42,925 nucleotides of DNA from CAYYNQ01 sp964473105 (GTDB lineage: Bacteria > Sumerlaeota > Sumerlaeia > MVZB01). The notes under the pieces are model-generated. The model saw only the letters and a program-made list of their open reading frames with translations. It ran no database searches and was not told where the DNA came from. The stretch lies in assembly GCA_964473105.1 (NCBI GenBank), contig CAYYNQ010000091.1:1-42925 (forward strand). The letters run 5' to 3'. Each line of letters starts with the position of its first letter. Within the stretch, counting starts at the first letter, position 1. This document shows, piece after piece, positions 25,248 to 34,639 of this stretch. A program made the translations under genes and the position numbers.

Positions 25248-28200
25248 GTGACTTATCCGTCCCGTCCTCAATTACGCCCAATTATGGCATTCCGGGGGGG
25301 AGGGCTATCTGTCCACCCCGTTCGTCACTATTCAAGGCTGATTATACCCCAGATTGTAGTCCATATATTTCTTGTTATTGTCTTGTCGGCGCATGAGATC
25401 CGGATGAAAAGTGGCCAAATTGATCCGGCCGTTTTCGTGCCTGCAACCAAGCCTGTCACCGGTGGCTCGGGGCATCCTTCAGCGGTCATACGCGGGGAAG
25501 GAGAGCGAGAGGTGTTTCTTGTCCAGTGGAATTCACCCATGGCTTCCTCCTACATTGATCAGCTTATCGACCATGACTGTATCCCATTGCTTCCGATACC
25601 TGACCAAACCTGGTTGATCCTTGGTCCCCCGGCATGGTCGCATGGTTCCTTTTCGCGCATGATCAAAAAGGCCGCCGGGGAATGGCCTGATTGGGTCATT
25701 CCGATGGAGAAAAAATGGAAGATCCATCCCCGGGTTTTGGGGCAGATCGGGCAGATGCGCAAGAATATTCCCTCCGGATCCCGGAGTCGCCACCGGGAAC
25801 AGGAGGAGATGTATCATGTGCAGCTTGCAGAATCCGGAGGAGAGGGGCGTGCCCTTCAATTTATCAGGGAAAACTGTGTTTTCTACGAGCATTATGCATC
25901 TTTTGATTATTTCCAGACCTGGACGATTCGAGCATCACCGCAAGTGGTGTCAAAACTTTTACTTCACAACTGTGTCTTCTGGATTGAGCCGCGTGTAATT
26001 CCGACGATGCACGGCGAAAGAGGTGCATTAAACATCGCAGGTAAATTATCGAGTTTGTCCAATTGTGTCGAAGAGGCCGGAGGCGGATTCCAGGAATGGC
26101 TCGAGGGACACGCTCTTTCAGGTGACGGTATCACGGTTCATGTCATGGATGATGGATTGTCCAGGGGAGACGATACCAATAAACCCGGCACGTCCCATCC
26201 CGACATAATCGGCAGGATTGCGGGAATTGACAATGCCACAGGTGAGTTGCTGGGTAACTCAATCGGAGGACATGGGCATATCAATGCCTCAATTATTGCG
26301 GGCTCACCGCTGGCGGGAGCTGGGAGGACAGATAATGATGGATATTTTCTGGGTCAGGGGGTTGCTCCGGCAGCCAGGATATTTGCAACCAAGATATTCA
26401 ACAATAGTGGCCAATTTGAAATGGTCGACCGTGGTTTCCGTGAATTGGTCCTGGTTGCAAGCCGGGGGGGGGCCATGATCTCATGCAATTCATGGGGGAG
26501 TAGCGTCAATGGAGAGTATACCTCGGAATCCCAGTTGTTCGACTCGATGACCCGTGATGCGGATAGGGGCACCACCGGATTCCAAGAGATGCTCTTCATA
26601 TTCTCTGCAGGAAATGACGGCCCGGTTCGCCGTTCAATCAGTGCGCCTGGATCCGCCAAAAATGTCATCACGGTGGGGGCAAGCGAAAATTGTGATAGCG
26701 GGGAAATTGATGGATGCGGCTATGGTCCCGGCTCTGCAGATAATATTCGTGAGGTTGCGTCTTTCTCAGCTCGTGGGCCGATGTCTGACGGTCGGCTAGC
26801 CCCCCTTCTGCTTGCAGCCGGAACCCATGTTTCCGGTGCGGCATCCGATGATATATCATATGACGGCAGCAGTGTCTGTGGTCGCATGAATGTTCATGAT
26901 GGGGAGCAATTGACAGACTCGAGATATTACCCGGCATTCCAGTCGGATTACACCTGGAGTAGCGGCACAAGTCATTCTGCCCCGTTGGTTGCCGGCGCGG
27001 CAGCCCTGCTTTATGAAAGATATAATGACCTGAATGACCAATGGCCAAGTCCGGCACTTGTAAAATCGACCTTGGTCGCTTCCGCAGTAAACACACATGG
27101 GGAACAGGGAGGGGGGGACATTGCCGACCAGGGGAATGTCCCCAACTTCGATGCCGGCTGGGGGCGTGTCAATCTCCGGAATGTGTTAGGACATGATATC
27201 CCCTTTTTCATTCATGACCAGCAGACCGTCCTGACTCGGGCCGGCGAGACATGGAAGGTTGAACTTCAGGTGCTGGACTCGGGAACACCATTGAAAATTG
27301 TACTTTCTTGGACTGATGCGATTGCCGCACCGGCTGCGAGTGTCTCACTGGTCAATGATCTGGACCTTGTTGTAACCAAAGAGCATCGGCAATGGAAAGG
27401 AAATGTGTTCAGTAATGGGGAATCGACCGAAGGCGGGGATCCGGACTCGTTGAACAATGTGGAATCGGTCTTCCTGTTGGATCCAGAACCCGGGATTTAC
27501 TCGGTGACTGTGCGGGCCAACTCAATTCTCGGTGATGCTCTGCCGGGCCAAGGAGGTTCACTTCAGCAGGATTTCGCCATTTTTGCATTGAATGGAGATG
27601 ATCAGTCACAGATCGGGATTGTTTCAATCAACCCCGACTCGCTGGCTTGTAATGACATAGCCAGCTTCAGCGTAAGCGACCTTGATCTTATCGGGTCGGG
27701 AACAACAACGATTTGTGTTGAAACTAAAGGGTCTGGCGATAGAGAGAACATGGTGCTTCACGAGGTGGCCCCACCCTCGGGCGTCTTTGAGGGAAAATTG
27801 CCACTAACAGGTCATGAAAGTCCTTTTCCTGATGATCAGGTCCTTTCTGTCAGTCACGGCGAGGTCATCACGGCAAGCTATACAGATGAGACACTCGATG
27901 AATATGACAGCCCACTGCTGGCAATGGACCGGGTCGTGATCGACTGCCTTCCGCCGGTTCTGGTCCGTAACAAACTGGAAGATCTGACTGAATCATCGGT
28001 GAGCCTGATTGTCGAGACAGATGAGCCTTCACAGGTGTTCGTTGAATTCGGGATGACATGCGACCAGTTGGACCTGCGGATGGCTAGCCTTGATTTCCGG
28101 CGATCGCACGACATAGTCCTGGAGAATCTTCCCGATTGCACACCGTTATTCTTTACGATTGAGCTGGTTGATGCGGCTGGTAATTCCCATGACCCGTATC

Positions 28201-30413
28201 AGGAAGGACAGTGCTTCAGTTTTCAGACGCGTGAATCCAGCTCGATCTTCGAGGATTTCATTGAGCCCGTTGCGAAACCAGGGTGGACGACCGAGGTTAC
28301 CATGGGATCTACGGATTGGATCACATCGGATTCCGAATATGCACGGTCTCCGTCCCATGCCTGGTATGTCATGAATCCCGATGAAACATCCGATATTCGA
28401 CTTATTTCACCGCCGATCTTTGTTGAGGCGGGCGGGACGCTGGTGTTCTGGCACACCCATGAATTTGAATCGAGTGGAAATGTCGGCCTTGATGGGGGCG
28501 TAATCGAGATATCCAATGACAACGGCATGAATTGGACAGATCTTGGCCCGGCAATCCTTGAGGGTGGTTATAACAATGAAATTGAAGACGTGTTTTCAAA
28601 TCCGCTGGGTGGGCGAAAGGTATGGAGTGGCGGTGTATTGGGTGAGATGGACCGGGTGGTCGTTAACCTACAGGAATATGAAGGACAGATGATTCATGTC
28701 CGGTTCCGCCTCGGTTCCGATGAGGTATTCGGCCGCAAAGGCTGGTTGATTGATGATATCGTGTTAACCGCGGCGAGGGATTGCATTGGCGAATTGGCCC
28801 AAATCGAATTTATCGCCAGCAAGTTCAACTGTTCCGGACAGTTAAGGTTTATCCTGCGGGATGCCGGATTGGCACGGCTTGGCGCCGGGCCAAATGGGGG
28901 GTTCAGTATAGCGACATCAGGCCAGATGGAGTCAACCTTCCCCATTCAGCCGGGGAACATGAATATGATTGACCCGGCGGGAATATGGGAGGGATTCCTC
29001 GCTGTCGATGACAATATGCATGTCAGCGATGTGATCATCCATCAGTTGCTGCCGATGGATGAGGATGAGACCTTGAGGTTATTTTATGAGGATCCTGATG
29101 TTATTGGGGTCGCCCAGTCGGTCTATCAGGATATCACCCTCGACTGCACCCCCCCGGTCATCCAGGATCTCTCGGTGGCGGAGCTTACGCACGAGGGGTT
29201 CACCCTGAATATCCGGGCTGATGAACCCATATGGGCCACTCTGTACCTTGGTACAACGGCGGGCAACCTGAACCGGATTTTCGCCATGGAACCCATCGTC
29301 ATGGTTTCGGACCTTTACATTGGGGCCCGAGGGTTGGACCCGTGCACGGGTTATTACTATCAGGTAGATATCGGGGATGAGGCGGGGAACATGATTTCCC
29401 TGAATAACCATAATATGCCCTACATGCTGACAACAGGATTCAGGATTGTTTTTGAAGACGATCTCGAGGCTTTTCCGGCAGATGGCTGGACCAGCCTTTC
29501 CGCAAGGGGACAGGCTTTTTGGGATCATGTGAAGTTCGAACAGGCTATCACACCTGATCATGCATGGTTTATCCCAAATGCCTCAACAGTCGAGGATGCC
29601 TCACTCATTCTTCCCCCGTTGACAGTTAGCGGGCGGACAATTCTGAGTTTTTATCACACATATGAGCTCGAACCATCGTTTGATGGAGGCTTGCTGGAGA
29701 TTTCGGTGGATGGCGGCAACAAATGGACTGATTTGCTAGGTGACATCCTTAAGGGGAGTTATAACGGGGAGCTTTCACCGAATTTCAACAATCCACTGGG
29801 TGGTAGAAAGGCTTGGACGGGCGGGAAGCTTGGCATCATGTCAAAGGTGGTTGTCAATCTGGGACCATATATGGGCAGGAGCCGACTGGTCCGTTTCAGA
29901 ATGGGAACGGATTCTTCGGTTGGAGATGAGGGATGGTATCTGGACAATATCACACTGGAAATTCAAAATGATTGTGACGATATATCCCTTGTGCTCCCGC
30001 CGTTATTATTGATGCCGCGCCATTCGGCACTTGATGTTTCACTTGAGCAGCCATTCATGCTCGAGTGGGCTGGCCTTGAAGGGGGGGATGGTTATGAAGT
30101 CTTCCTTGGCGTGATGGATGAGCCAGTCAGGAGTCTTGGGAGGGTTCAGGGTATGTCCATGATTCTGGATGGTTCAATCCTGAAGGCCGGGACAAGATAT
30201 CACTGGAGGGTGGATTCTTTGGATGGAATTTATCGTTCGGAGAGTTCGCAGTCCACATTCCGAACGCGCGTTATCCCGGCTGCCCGACTTGCCAATGAGA
30301 TTCTTGGTGTTTCCCCCGGCTTGGATCCGTCAGAGCAGCAGATGTCAGACTACGACAACAACGGGGCTGTCGAGATCAACGATCTGGTCATAAATGTCAA
30401 CCGTCAGGAATGA
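25248..30413 (+). CDS. Giant secreted subtilisin-family (S8) protease with duplicated beta modules and dockerin-like end
   Basis: The 1721-residue protein has a hydrophobic export segment at about residues 30-48. After a propeptide-like region, an S8 catalytic domain shows Asp301 (VHVMDDG), His342 (GGHGHINASIIAG) and Ser575 (SGTSHSAPLVAGAAALL). A jelly-roll-like domain follows (LVNDLDLVV, NNVESVFLL). Then a block of FnIII-like plus MAM/M6-like modules occurs twice: DEPSQVFVEFG with NPLGGRKVWSGG, and DEPIWATLYLG with NPLGGRKAWTGG. The last ~45 residues hold SDYDNNGAVEINDL, a dockerin type I-like calcium loop. The GTG at 25248 is the first start; an ATG at 25284 is equally possible. Likely an extracellular protease, perhaps exported by the type II system at the window start (inference). 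Substrate unknown. Confidence 0.88.
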   Translation: MTYPSRPQLRPIMAFRGGGLSVHPVRHYSRLIIPQIVVHIFLVIVLSAHEIRMKSGQIDPAVFVPATKPVTGGSGHPSAVIRGEGEREVFLVQWNSPMASSYIDQLIDHDCIPLLPIPDQTWLILGPPAWSHGSFSRMIKKAAGEWPDWVIPMEKKWKIHPRVLGQIGQMRKNIPSGSRSRHREQEEMYHVQLAESGGEGRALQFIRENCVFYEHYASFDYFQTWTIRASPQVVSKLLLHNCVFWIEPRVIPTMHGERGALNIAGKLSSLSNCVEEAGGGFQEWLEGHALSGDGITVHVMDDGLSRGDDTNKPGTSHPDIIGRIAGIDNATGELLGNSIGGHGHINASIIAGSPLAGAGRTDNDGYFLGQGVAPAARIFATKIFNNSGQFEMVDRGFRELVLVASRGGAMISCNSWGSSVNGEYTSESQLFDSMTRDADRGTTGFQEMLFIFSAGNDGPVRRSISAPGSAKNVITVGASENCDSGEIDGCGYGPGSADNIREVASFSARGPMSDGRLAPLLLAAGTHVSGAASDDISYDGSSVCGRMNVHDGEQLTDSRYYPAFQSDYTWSSGTSHSAPLVAGAAALLYERYNDLNDQWPSPALVKSTLVASAVNTHGEQGGGDIADQGNVPNFDAGWGRVNLRNVLGHDIPFFIHDQQTVLTRAGETWKVELQVLDSGTPLKIVLSWTDAIAAPAASVSLVNDLDLVVTKEHRQWKGNVFSNGESTEGGDPDSLNNVESVFLLDPEPGIYSVTVRANSILGDALPGQGGSLQQDFAIFALNGDDQSQIGIVSINPDSLACNDIASFSVSDLDLIGSGTTTICVETKGSGDRENMVLHEVAPPSGVFEGKLPLTGHESPFPDDQVLSVSHGEVITASYTDETLDEYDSPLLAMDRVVIDCLPPVLVRNKLEDLTESSVSLIVETDEPSQVFVEFGMTCDQLDLRMASLDFRRSHDIVLENLPDCTPLFFTIELVDAAGNSHDPYQEGQCFSFQTRESSSIFEDFIEPVAKPGWTTEVTMGSTDWITSDSEYARSPSHAWYVMNPDETSDIRLISPPIFVEAGGTLVFWHTHEFESSGNVGLDGGVIEISNDNGMNWTDLGPAILEGGYNNEIEDVFSNPLGGRKVWSGGVLGEMDRVVVNLQEYEGQMIHVRFRLGSDEVFGRKGWLIDDIVLTAARDCIGELAQIEFIASKFNCSGQLRFILRDAGLARLGAGPNGGFSIATSGQMESTFPIQPGNMNMIDPAGIWEGFLAVDDNMHVSDVIIHQLLPMDEDETLRLFYEDPDVIGVAQSVYQDITLDCTPPVIQDLSVAELTHEGFTLNIRADEPIWATLYLGTTAGNLNRIFAMEPIVMVSDLYIGARGLDPCTGYYYQVDIGDEAGNMISLNNHNMPYMLTTGFRIVFEDDLEAFPADGWTSLSARGQAFWDHVKFEQAITPDHAWFIPNASTVEDASLILPPLTVSGRTILSFYHTYELEPSFDGGLLEISVDGGNKWTDLLGDILKGSYNGELSPNFNNPLGGRKAWTGGKLGIMSKVVVNLGPYMGRSRLVRFRMGTDSSVGDEGWYLDNITLEIQNDCDDISLVLPPLLLMPRHSALDVSLEQPFMLEWAGLEGGDGYEVFLGVMDEPVRSLGRVQGMSMILDGSILKAGTRYHWRVDSLDGIYRSESSQSTFRTRVIPAARLANEILGVSPGLDPSEQQMSDYDNNGAVEINDLVINVNRQE

Positions 30414-30444
30414 CATTAATACGGATTTTTGTATTGTAGTTGGT

Positions 30445-30450
30445 TATAAT
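30445..30450 (+). promoter_or_regulatory. Possible -10 element upstream of hisD
   Basis: A perfect TATAAT lies about 95 bases before the hisD start. No matching -35 hexamer at a proper distance was found, so the call is weak. Confidence 0.2.
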
Positions 30451-30545
30451 AATTGTCACAACCTCGTTCCAGAACCGGCCAGGTCGCCCGGGGGTGATAT
30501 GCTGAAACCGGATCAGGGATGTATTAAATCAGGGTGGAGATAAAA

Positions 30546-31853
30546 ATGAAAATCTGGCAATGGCCAGGAGATCGCAAGAAAATCGAGCACTGGTTTGGCC
30601 GGTCCGGTCAGGCATCGGAGCGGGTTGAAAACGATGCACGAAGGATCATTCGCGATGTTCGCAGAAACGGTGACCGTGCAGTCGCACGCCTGACTCGTCT
30701 TTATGATGGCCCGTCGATACGTCCAGGCAATTTTGATGTCCCGTTGGCCCGCCTGGAGGAGGCCTGGGAGCGAACAGCATCTTCCTTGAAGAAGGCTTTA
30801 CGCAGGGCAAATACCCGGATCAAGACGTTTCATCGCAGGCAGATCCTTAAAGGCTGGTCGGTCCGTGAACCCGGCTTCGGCCGGATCGATATGAGGGTCA
30901 TACCCATGGAACGCGTGGCCGTCTATGTTCCGAACGGTGTTGCGCCGCTTGTCTCCACGGTACTTATGGATGTTATTCCGGCCCGGATAGCCGGAGTTCG
31001 GGAGATTATTCTGGTCTCACCCCCAAATCCGGATGGTATGCCCAACGAAAATATCATGGCGGCGGCACATTTTGCGGGTGTTGACCGGTTCCTGAGGATC
31101 GGAGGCAGTCCCGCGATGCCGGCACTGGCTTACGGTACAGAGACCCTTCCTCGCGTGGACAAGGTTGTCGGGCCGGGGAATATCCATGTTGCCACGATAA
31201 AAAAGTTGTTGTACGGACGATTTGATATCGAATCTGTTGCGGGGCCAAGTGAGGTCCTTATCCTTGCCGACCGCAAGGCACGACTGGACTTCATCGCAGC
31301 CGACCTGCTGGCGCAGGCCGAGCATGATGGAGACAATCCGGCCGGTGTGGTGCTGATAGGTGGCGGTAGACGCAGGGCTGAGAAACTAGTTGCCGAGGTT
31401 GAGTCCAGGCTTGTGAAGCTCCCGCGCAGAAAACTTGCCGGCCGATCCATAAGGCGTCAGGGTTATGTGATTTGTGCAGGGAACAGGAACCAGGCCGTTA
31501 CACTGGCAAACATGAAGGCCCCTGAACACCTCGAAATCATGACGGAAAATCCCAGGGAACTGGCCAACGCGGTGAATCATGCCGGGGCTGTCTTCATGGG
31601 TCCATGGACACCTGAACCTCTGGGTGACTACATTGCGGGGCCCAACCATACCCTGCCGACAGGTGGGACTGCACGGTTCTTTTCTCCCCTGAGTGTATGG
31701 TCCTTCTACAAGACTTGTCATATGGTCGAGGCCACACAAGATGGACTCGGCCGGCTTTCAGCGGATATCATCACTCTGGCAGAGACTGAGCAGCTGAGCG
31801 CACATGCTGAAAGTGTCAGGATCAGGGGTGGCAATGGTAAATCCAAAAAATAA
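30546..31853 (+). CDS. hisD: Histidinol dehydrogenase
   Basis: The 435-residue protein contains the HisD landmarks: RVAVYVPNGVAPLVSTVLMDVIPA, VDKVVGPGNIHVATIKKLL, SVAGPSEVLILAD, LLAQAEHDGDNPAG (Gln and His zinc ligands), KAPEHLEIM (catalytic Glu-His pair), GDYIAGPNHTLPTGG (Asp zinc ligand) and LSAHAESVRIR (last His ligand). It oxidises histidinol to histidine with two NAD. The usual VPGG loop reads VPNG here. The ATG at 30546 has GGAG about 7 bases upstream; a GTG four codons earlier lies inside that site. It overlaps the next gene by 20 bases. Confidence 0.96.
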   Translation: MKIWQWPGDRKKIEHWFGRSGQASERVENDARRIIRDVRRNGDRAVARLTRLYDGPSIRPGNFDVPLARLEEAWERTASSLKKALRRANTRIKTFHRRQILKGWSVREPGFGRIDMRVIPMERVAVYVPNGVAPLVSTVLMDVIPARIAGVREIILVSPPNPDGMPNENIMAAAHFAGVDRFLRIGGSPAMPALAYGTETLPRVDKVVGPGNIHVATIKKLLYGRFDIESVAGPSEVLILADRKARLDFIAADLLAQAEHDGDNPAGVVLIGGGRRRAEKLVAEVESRLVKLPRRKLAGRSIRRQGYVICAGNRNQAVTLANMKAPEHLEIMTENPRELANAVNHAGAVFMGPWTPEPLGDYIAGPNHTLPTGGTARFFSPLSVWSFYKTCHMVEATQDGLGRLSADIITLAETEQLSAHAESVRIRGGNGKSKK

Positions 31854-33939
31854 CATTCCCAAAAATGAAAATCCCGAAATGAAATCAACAAAAAAAATCC
31901 GGGGTTCATTATGGCTGCTTCTTCTTCCATGGTGTCTGTTGCTGCAGTCATGCGGCATCTGGATGAATGGATTATCGCCGGAACGGAATGCTGTTGATGA
32001 TGCCATCAGGAAGATCAAACCCGCACTGGTTAGAATCCATGTTGTCAGTGCATATCACAGGGATGGTAGGGAACTGAAGCGACAGGCAAGCGGCAGCGGT
32101 GTCATTATATCCGCCGGGGGGCATGTCGTGACCAATCACCATGTTGCTGGGGATGCCGTCAGGATCTGGGTCACGATGAGTAACCGGGAGGAGATTCCGG
32201 CGAAATTGATCGGTACAGATCCCCTGTCCGACATCGCGGTCATTCAGCTTGATCCGGATGAACCGGTGAGTTTCCCTGTCGCGGTGTGGGGCGACGCAGA
32301 CATTTTAATGGTTGGAGATATAGTCTTGGCGTTGGGTAGTGCGCTGGCATTGGCGCAGTCAGTGACCGAGGGCGTCATCAGCAATACGACCATGACAATG
32401 CCCGGGGGTAGTGGAATCCTGGAACTGGATGGTGAGAATGTCGGTTCCATTGTCCGTTGGATACAGCATGATGCATTGATCATGCCGGGTAATTCCGGTG
32501 GGCCATTAATTTCACTCGAGGGGAAGATTGTTGGGATCAACGAGATCGGTGTTGGCGGATTAATCAGTGGCGCGATCCCGGGAAACCTGGCAAGAAAGTC
32601 CTGCGAGGAAATCATGATAAACGGTGAGGTTCAACGGGCTTGGCTGGGACTCATGGTGCAGCCCCTGTTCAAGGGTGGCGGGTCGAAGCAGGGCGTGGTC
32701 ATCAGCGATGTGATCAAGGATTCCCCGGTAGCACGAGCCGGCCTTCGTCCGGGTGATCGTTTGTTGTCAATCCGGCCACTGTCCTCAGGCAAAGGTAAGA
32801 AACATAGCGTCAACATTCGTTATGCAGAGGAGATTCCGCCGCTCAACCTCTGGATAACCTCCCTCCCCATCGGTCAGGAAGTCGAGGTGGAATATACCAG
32901 GAATAGCTTATCCCATAAGGCCACGCTTAGGACCGAAAGAAGGGAACGGGCCCTCCATCTGAACCGTGAATACAAACCCTGGGGCCTGACGGGTCGCGAC
33001 CTCTCGATATGGACAGCCCTTGAAAAGAAACGGCCAGACACAAACGGTGTTCTCGTGACATCGGTCAGGACCGGAGGCCCATGCGGTCAGGCCAAGCCCG
33101 CTATTCGTGCGAACGACATCATTCTCAGTGTGGAGAATGAACCCGTTCTTAACATGGAAACCCTTTCAAGACTTACCACCAAATATGTTCGGGGAACAGG
33201 CCAAGCGGTTTCCCTCTTGGTCAGGTATATACGCAAGGACGAGGAAATGATAACAGTCGTCAAGGTGGGGCTGGAAGACTCACCTGATCCAGGAAGGGAA
33301 GTCAAGAAATCCTGGATTCCTGTAGCGACTCAGGTTATAACGCGCAATATCAGGGATAAATTGAGCCTGGATGAGGTCACGGGCGTTCGTGTGACACAGG
33401 TTTATGATGACAGCCATTTCAAGCTGAAGGTCGGGGACCTTATTTTGAGCTTAAATGGGGAGAATATCCAAGCCTACGAGACCCATCATGACGAGGTGTT
33501 TGCAACGATGCTCAGGCAATATCCAATGGCCACCCAACTGGAACTGGGTGTGATCCGCAACGGCAAGCACATCAATGTGTCCGGTGAATTGCCCCGAAGT
33601 CCGGCCAAGCCAAGAGAAATGAAAAGATACAGGGACCACGATTTTGACTTTTCGGTGCGGAACATGGCCTATCTTGATCGGGTGGACAAACAGTTGGAAC
33701 AGAACCAGAAAGGGGTGCTGGTGGAATCCGTAACCGATGGTAGTTGGTCCTCACTGGGCGGACTGAGGGTTGGGGATGTTATGCTTGAGGTCAACAATAC
33801 TCCTGTTGTCAATACAGGGAAGGTTCGTGATGTCATGAAGTTGATTCATCAAGATCGCCCACATTATGTGATCATCAAGATACGTCGAGGTGTTCATGTC
33901 AGATTTGTTGAGATCAGGACCCTCTGGGAGGATCACTAG
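31834..33939 (+). CDS. DegP/HtrA-like serine protease lipoprotein with four PDZ-like domains
   Basis: From the ATG at 31834 (AGGGGTGG just upstream) the protein has 701 residues. A hydrophobic segment ends in the lipobox LLQSC, with lipidated Cys about residue 40. The trypsin-like domain has His (TNHHVAGD, ~103), Asp (PLSDIAVIQ, ~133) and Ser (MPGNSGGPLIS, ~221). Four PDZ-like units follow: after QRAWLGLMV with SPVARAGLRPGDRLLSI, after NGVLVTSVR with IRANDIILSVENEPV, after GVRVTQVYDD with KVGDLILSLNGENI, and after GVLVESV with GLRVGDVMLEVNNTPV. This exceeds the usual one or two PDZ domains of DegS/DegP. It is likely an envelope quality-control protease anchored by lipid. It overlaps hisD, so it is probably co-transcribed. 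Confidence 0.88.
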   Translation: MVNPKNNIPKNENPEMKSTKKIRGSLWLLLLPWCLLLQSCGIWMNGLSPERNAVDDAIRKIKPALVRIHVVSAYHRDGRELKRQASGSGVIISAGGHVVTNHHVAGDAVRIWVTMSNREEIPAKLIGTDPLSDIAVIQLDPDEPVSFPVAVWGDADILMVGDIVLALGSALALAQSVTEGVISNTTMTMPGGSGILELDGENVGSIVRWIQHDALIMPGNSGGPLISLEGKIVGINEIGVGGLISGAIPGNLARKSCEEIMINGEVQRAWLGLMVQPLFKGGGSKQGVVISDVIKDSPVARAGLRPGDRLLSIRPLSSGKGKKHSVNIRYAEEIPPLNLWITSLPIGQEVEVEYTRNSLSHKATLRTERRERALHLNREYKPWGLTGRDLSIWTALEKKRPDTNGVLVTSVRTGGPCGQAKPAIRANDIILSVENEPVLNMETLSRLTTKYVRGTGQAVSLLVRYIRKDEEMITVVKVGLEDSPDPGREVKKSWIPVATQVITRNIRDKLSLDEVTGVRVTQVYDDSHFKLKVGDLILSLNGENIQAYETHHDEVFATMLRQYPMATQLELGVIRNGKHINVSGELPRSPAKPREMKRYRDHDFDFSVRNMAYLDRVDKQLEQNQKGVLVESVTDGSWSSLGGLRVGDVMLEVNNTPVVNTGKVRDVMKLIHQDRPHYVIIKIRRGVHVRFVEIRTLWEDH

Positions 33940-34113
33940 GCCCATGTTTCAAGTTGGACGAATGGGGCTGCCCGTATGAACGGTCGGGATGGGATGTGTG
34001 CATCGGCCCCTGAAAGCCTTTGCGATTCAAATGGTTTCTAATGTAAATTGATGAAAGATCCGGATGCCTGTGGCCCGGATGATGGTAGATCTGCCGGAGG
34101 ATTATGGTTCATG

Positions 34114-34470
34114 CCTACGTACGAGTATGAATGCAGCGAGTGCGGAAAGACATTTGAGCATTTTCAGTCCATGAAGGATGATCCGCTCACGGATTGTCTT
34201 GATGCGTCCTGTGCAGGAAAAGGGACGATGAAGAGGCTTATCGGAGCGGGATCAGGACTCATCTTTAAAGGTTCAGGTTTTTATATCACCGATTACAAAA
34301 ATAGCGGGGATGGCGGCAGAGAAGAATCCGGGGGCAAGGCCGGGGATGCTGGGGCAAAGGCGGGTAAAGATAAATCCGGAAAGGATTCGAAGCCGGGGAA
34401 AACTCCTGCATCACCACCCGGTGGCACGCCATCCTCCAAATCCAAGCCTGACACGCCGTCTGGATCCTGA
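34114..34470 (+). CDS. FmdB-family zinc ribbon protein with low-complexity tail
   Basis: The 118-residue protein starts MPTYEYECSECGKTFEHFQSM, the standard FmdB/CxxC_CXXC_SSSS ribbon, and ends its conserved part with GSGFYITDY. The first cysteine pair is C-x2-C; the second reads DCLDASC, with four residues between the cysteines instead of the normal two. The tail from about residue 65 is Gly, Lys, Ser and Pro rich. The ATG at 34114 fits the family; GGAGG lies about 10 bases upstream, and a frame open from 34048 adds unrelated residues. Family members are thought to bind zinc and regulate gene expression, but evidence is thin. glmS lies 170 bases downstream. Confidence 0.85.
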   Translation, partial: PTYEYECSECGKTFEHFQSMKDDPLTDCLDASCAGKGTMKRLIGAGSGLIFKGSGFYITDYKNSGDGGREESGGKAGDAGAKAGKDKSGKDSKPGKTPASPPGGTPSSKSKPDTPSGS

Positions 34471-34639
34471 AAAATGACCTGCTCTTGAAAGCTGAACCCC
34501 TGCATGTCCGGATTCATAGACGGAGGTTCTTGCATTCCTCTGGCAGGAATTGGATCGTATCAGGCTGACTGGTCTGGATCGCGTCGATACGGTAGGGTGG
34601 ATGAGTTTATGCCACCCATTGATAAAGGGGATAGCTTGC

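Noticed and set aside
34471..34639. Possible glmS ribozyme in the glmS leader
   Set aside because: No core motif was recognised. Only a small ATTCCT/AGGAAT hairpin is present.
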